Source of the DNA: Rubrobacter taiwanensis
GTDB lineage: Bacteria; Actinomycetota; Rubrobacteria; Rubrobacterales; Rubrobacteraceae
Direction: 5' to 3'
Length of the DNA stretch: 52,643 nucleotides
NCBI RefSeq assembly: GCF_004337705.1
Contig: NZ_SKBU01000038.1
Span: 54,763 to 107,405, forward strand
A program made the position numbers and the translations under genes. Each line of letters starts with the position of its first letter. The stretch's first letter is position 1. Positions 52,034-52,643 of this stretch are shown here, one piece after another. The notes beneath the pieces were generated by a model. The model ran no database searches. It was given only the letters and a program-made list of their open reading frames with translations, and was not told the origin of the DNA.

Positions 52034-52643
52034 GTGCAAGTGACGCAGGCTCCTGAGAGGTACGTCGGCGGCGGCGTACCCCGCAAGGAAGATCCGGCTC
52101 TGGTTACGGGGCGGGCCACCTGGACGGACAACATCCGGCTGCCGGGGACGGTGCACATGGCGGTCTTGCGCAGCCCGTTCGCGCACGCCAGGATCACCAA
52201 CCTGGACGTCTCGCCCGCCAGGGAGATGCCCGGCGTGGTGGCGGCCTTCACTGGCCGGGATCTGGCCGATGAGTGGGCCGCTCCCCTGCCGTGTGGCTGG
52301 CAGGTCACAGAAGACCTCAGGATCCCGGATCACTGGCCGCTGGCCCGGGACAAGGTACGCTACGTGGGGGATGCGGTCGCGGTGGTGCTGGCGACCGACC
52401 GCTACCGGGCGCGCGACGCGCTGGAGGCCATTCAGGTGGACTACGAGCCGCTGGATGCGGTGGTGGACGTGGAGGCGGCGCTTAAGGAGGGCTCGCCGCT
52501 GGTGCATGAGGAGCTCGGCACCAACGAGTGCTACACCTGGCCGCTTGAGGTCGGAGATGTGGAGGAGGCGTTCGAGCGGGCGGATGTGGTGGTCAAAGAG
52601 AGGTACATCCAGCAGCGTCTGATCCCGAACGCCATCGAGCCCC
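52034..52643 (+). CDS. coxL: molybdopterin-binding large subunit, CoxL-like (partial)
   Basis: The first 203 codons of the large catalytic subunit of a molybdenum hydroxylase; the gene runs off the right edge. It begins YVGGGVPRKEDPALVTGRATWTDNIRLPGTVHMAVLRSPFAHARI, the conserved a/b hammerhead start of CoxL-type proteins. VRYVGDAVAVVLATDRYRARDALEAIQVDYEPLDAVVD and VVVKERYIQQRLIPNAIEP follow. The active-site loop that separates true CO dehydrogenase (AYRCSFR) from other members lies beyond the window, so the substrate stays open. GTG at 52034 or 52040 is the start, after GGAGAGGAGG. Confidence 0.9.
   Translation, partial: MQVTQAPERYVGGGVPRKEDPALVTGRATWTDNIRLPGTVHMAVLRSPFAHARITNLDVSPAREMPGVVAAFTGRDLADEWAAPLPCGWQVTEDLRIPDHWPLARDKVRYVGDAVAVVLATDRYRARDALEAIQVDYEPLDAVVDVEAALKEGSPLVHEELGTNECYTWPLEVGDVEEAFERADVVVKERYIQQRLIPNAIEP

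Overview
The window is GC-rich, densely packed bacterial DNA. Gene content points to a Gram-positive, actinobacterial-type chromosome: the cluster uvrC-rapZ-yvcK-whiA-gap-pgk-tpiA-secG, many GTG/TTG starts, 1-4 bp stop/start overlaps and several promoters whose -10 box lies only about 8-10 bp before the start codon. The gene set, including a bacterial D-amino-acid oxidase, fits Rubrobacter (R. xylanophilus or a close relative). That assignment comes from recognition, not from a search.

1-22.5 kb is a sugar-acid and carboxylate catabolic island. A partial LutC-type gene and a 2-hydroxyacid dehydrogenase open the window, followed by an SDR and the D-amino-acid oxidase. A five-gene minus-strand operon follows, read from its promoter as cupin, KduD-like SDR, IclR regulator, KDG-kinase-like PfkB, KDG/DHDPS-type aldolase. 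A perfect 10-bp inverted repeat sits over its promoter. Divergent from it is a complete TctCBA tripartite carboxylate transporter. Next comes a GntR/FadR-regulated operon: regulator, TIM-barrel (U32-like) protein, enolase-superfamily sugar-acid dehydratase, SDR, then a fructose/ribose-type ABC importer with a single-domain ATPase. Nearly identical 16-bp operator candidates precede the GntR gene and the ABC genes. An FUSC transporter and an MBL hydrolase separate this from an FAH-family dehydratase and a semialdehyde dehydrogenase, the two lower steps expected for a Weimberg-type route to 2-oxoglutarate, plus another SDR.

22.6-26 kb holds an ammonium transporter and a PucR/CdaR-type regulator. 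26-43.9 kb is mostly core functions: uvrA, a secreted subtilase, an AlkP-superfamily hydrolase, a small membrane protein, uvrC, rapZ, yvcK, whiA, the lower-glycolysis operon gap-pgk-tpiA with secG, tRNA-Leu(GAG), an SGNH lipoprotein hydrolase, a glycerophosphodiesterase and S-adenosylhomocysteine hydrolase. 43.8-47.7 kb has a cysteine desulfurase, a small helical protein, a likely relic of nadB, nadC, nadA and a divergent Nudix gene, with a strong palindromic operator candidate between nadA and the Nudix gene. 47.7-51.3 kb is a Fur-regulator plus ECF-type Ni/Co importer operon with a His-rich secreted protein. The window ends in a CO-dehydrogenase-like pair (coxS, partial coxL).

Points that most deserve a second look: three genes (uvrA, the subtilase, whiA) whose expected N-terminus has no ATG/GTG/TTG; the truncated nadB start behind nadC; mutually exclusive hairpins that can mask the ribosome site of the NikL-like gene; the nad palindromes; and the GntR-controlled sugar-acid operon with its uncharacterised TIM-barrel protein.
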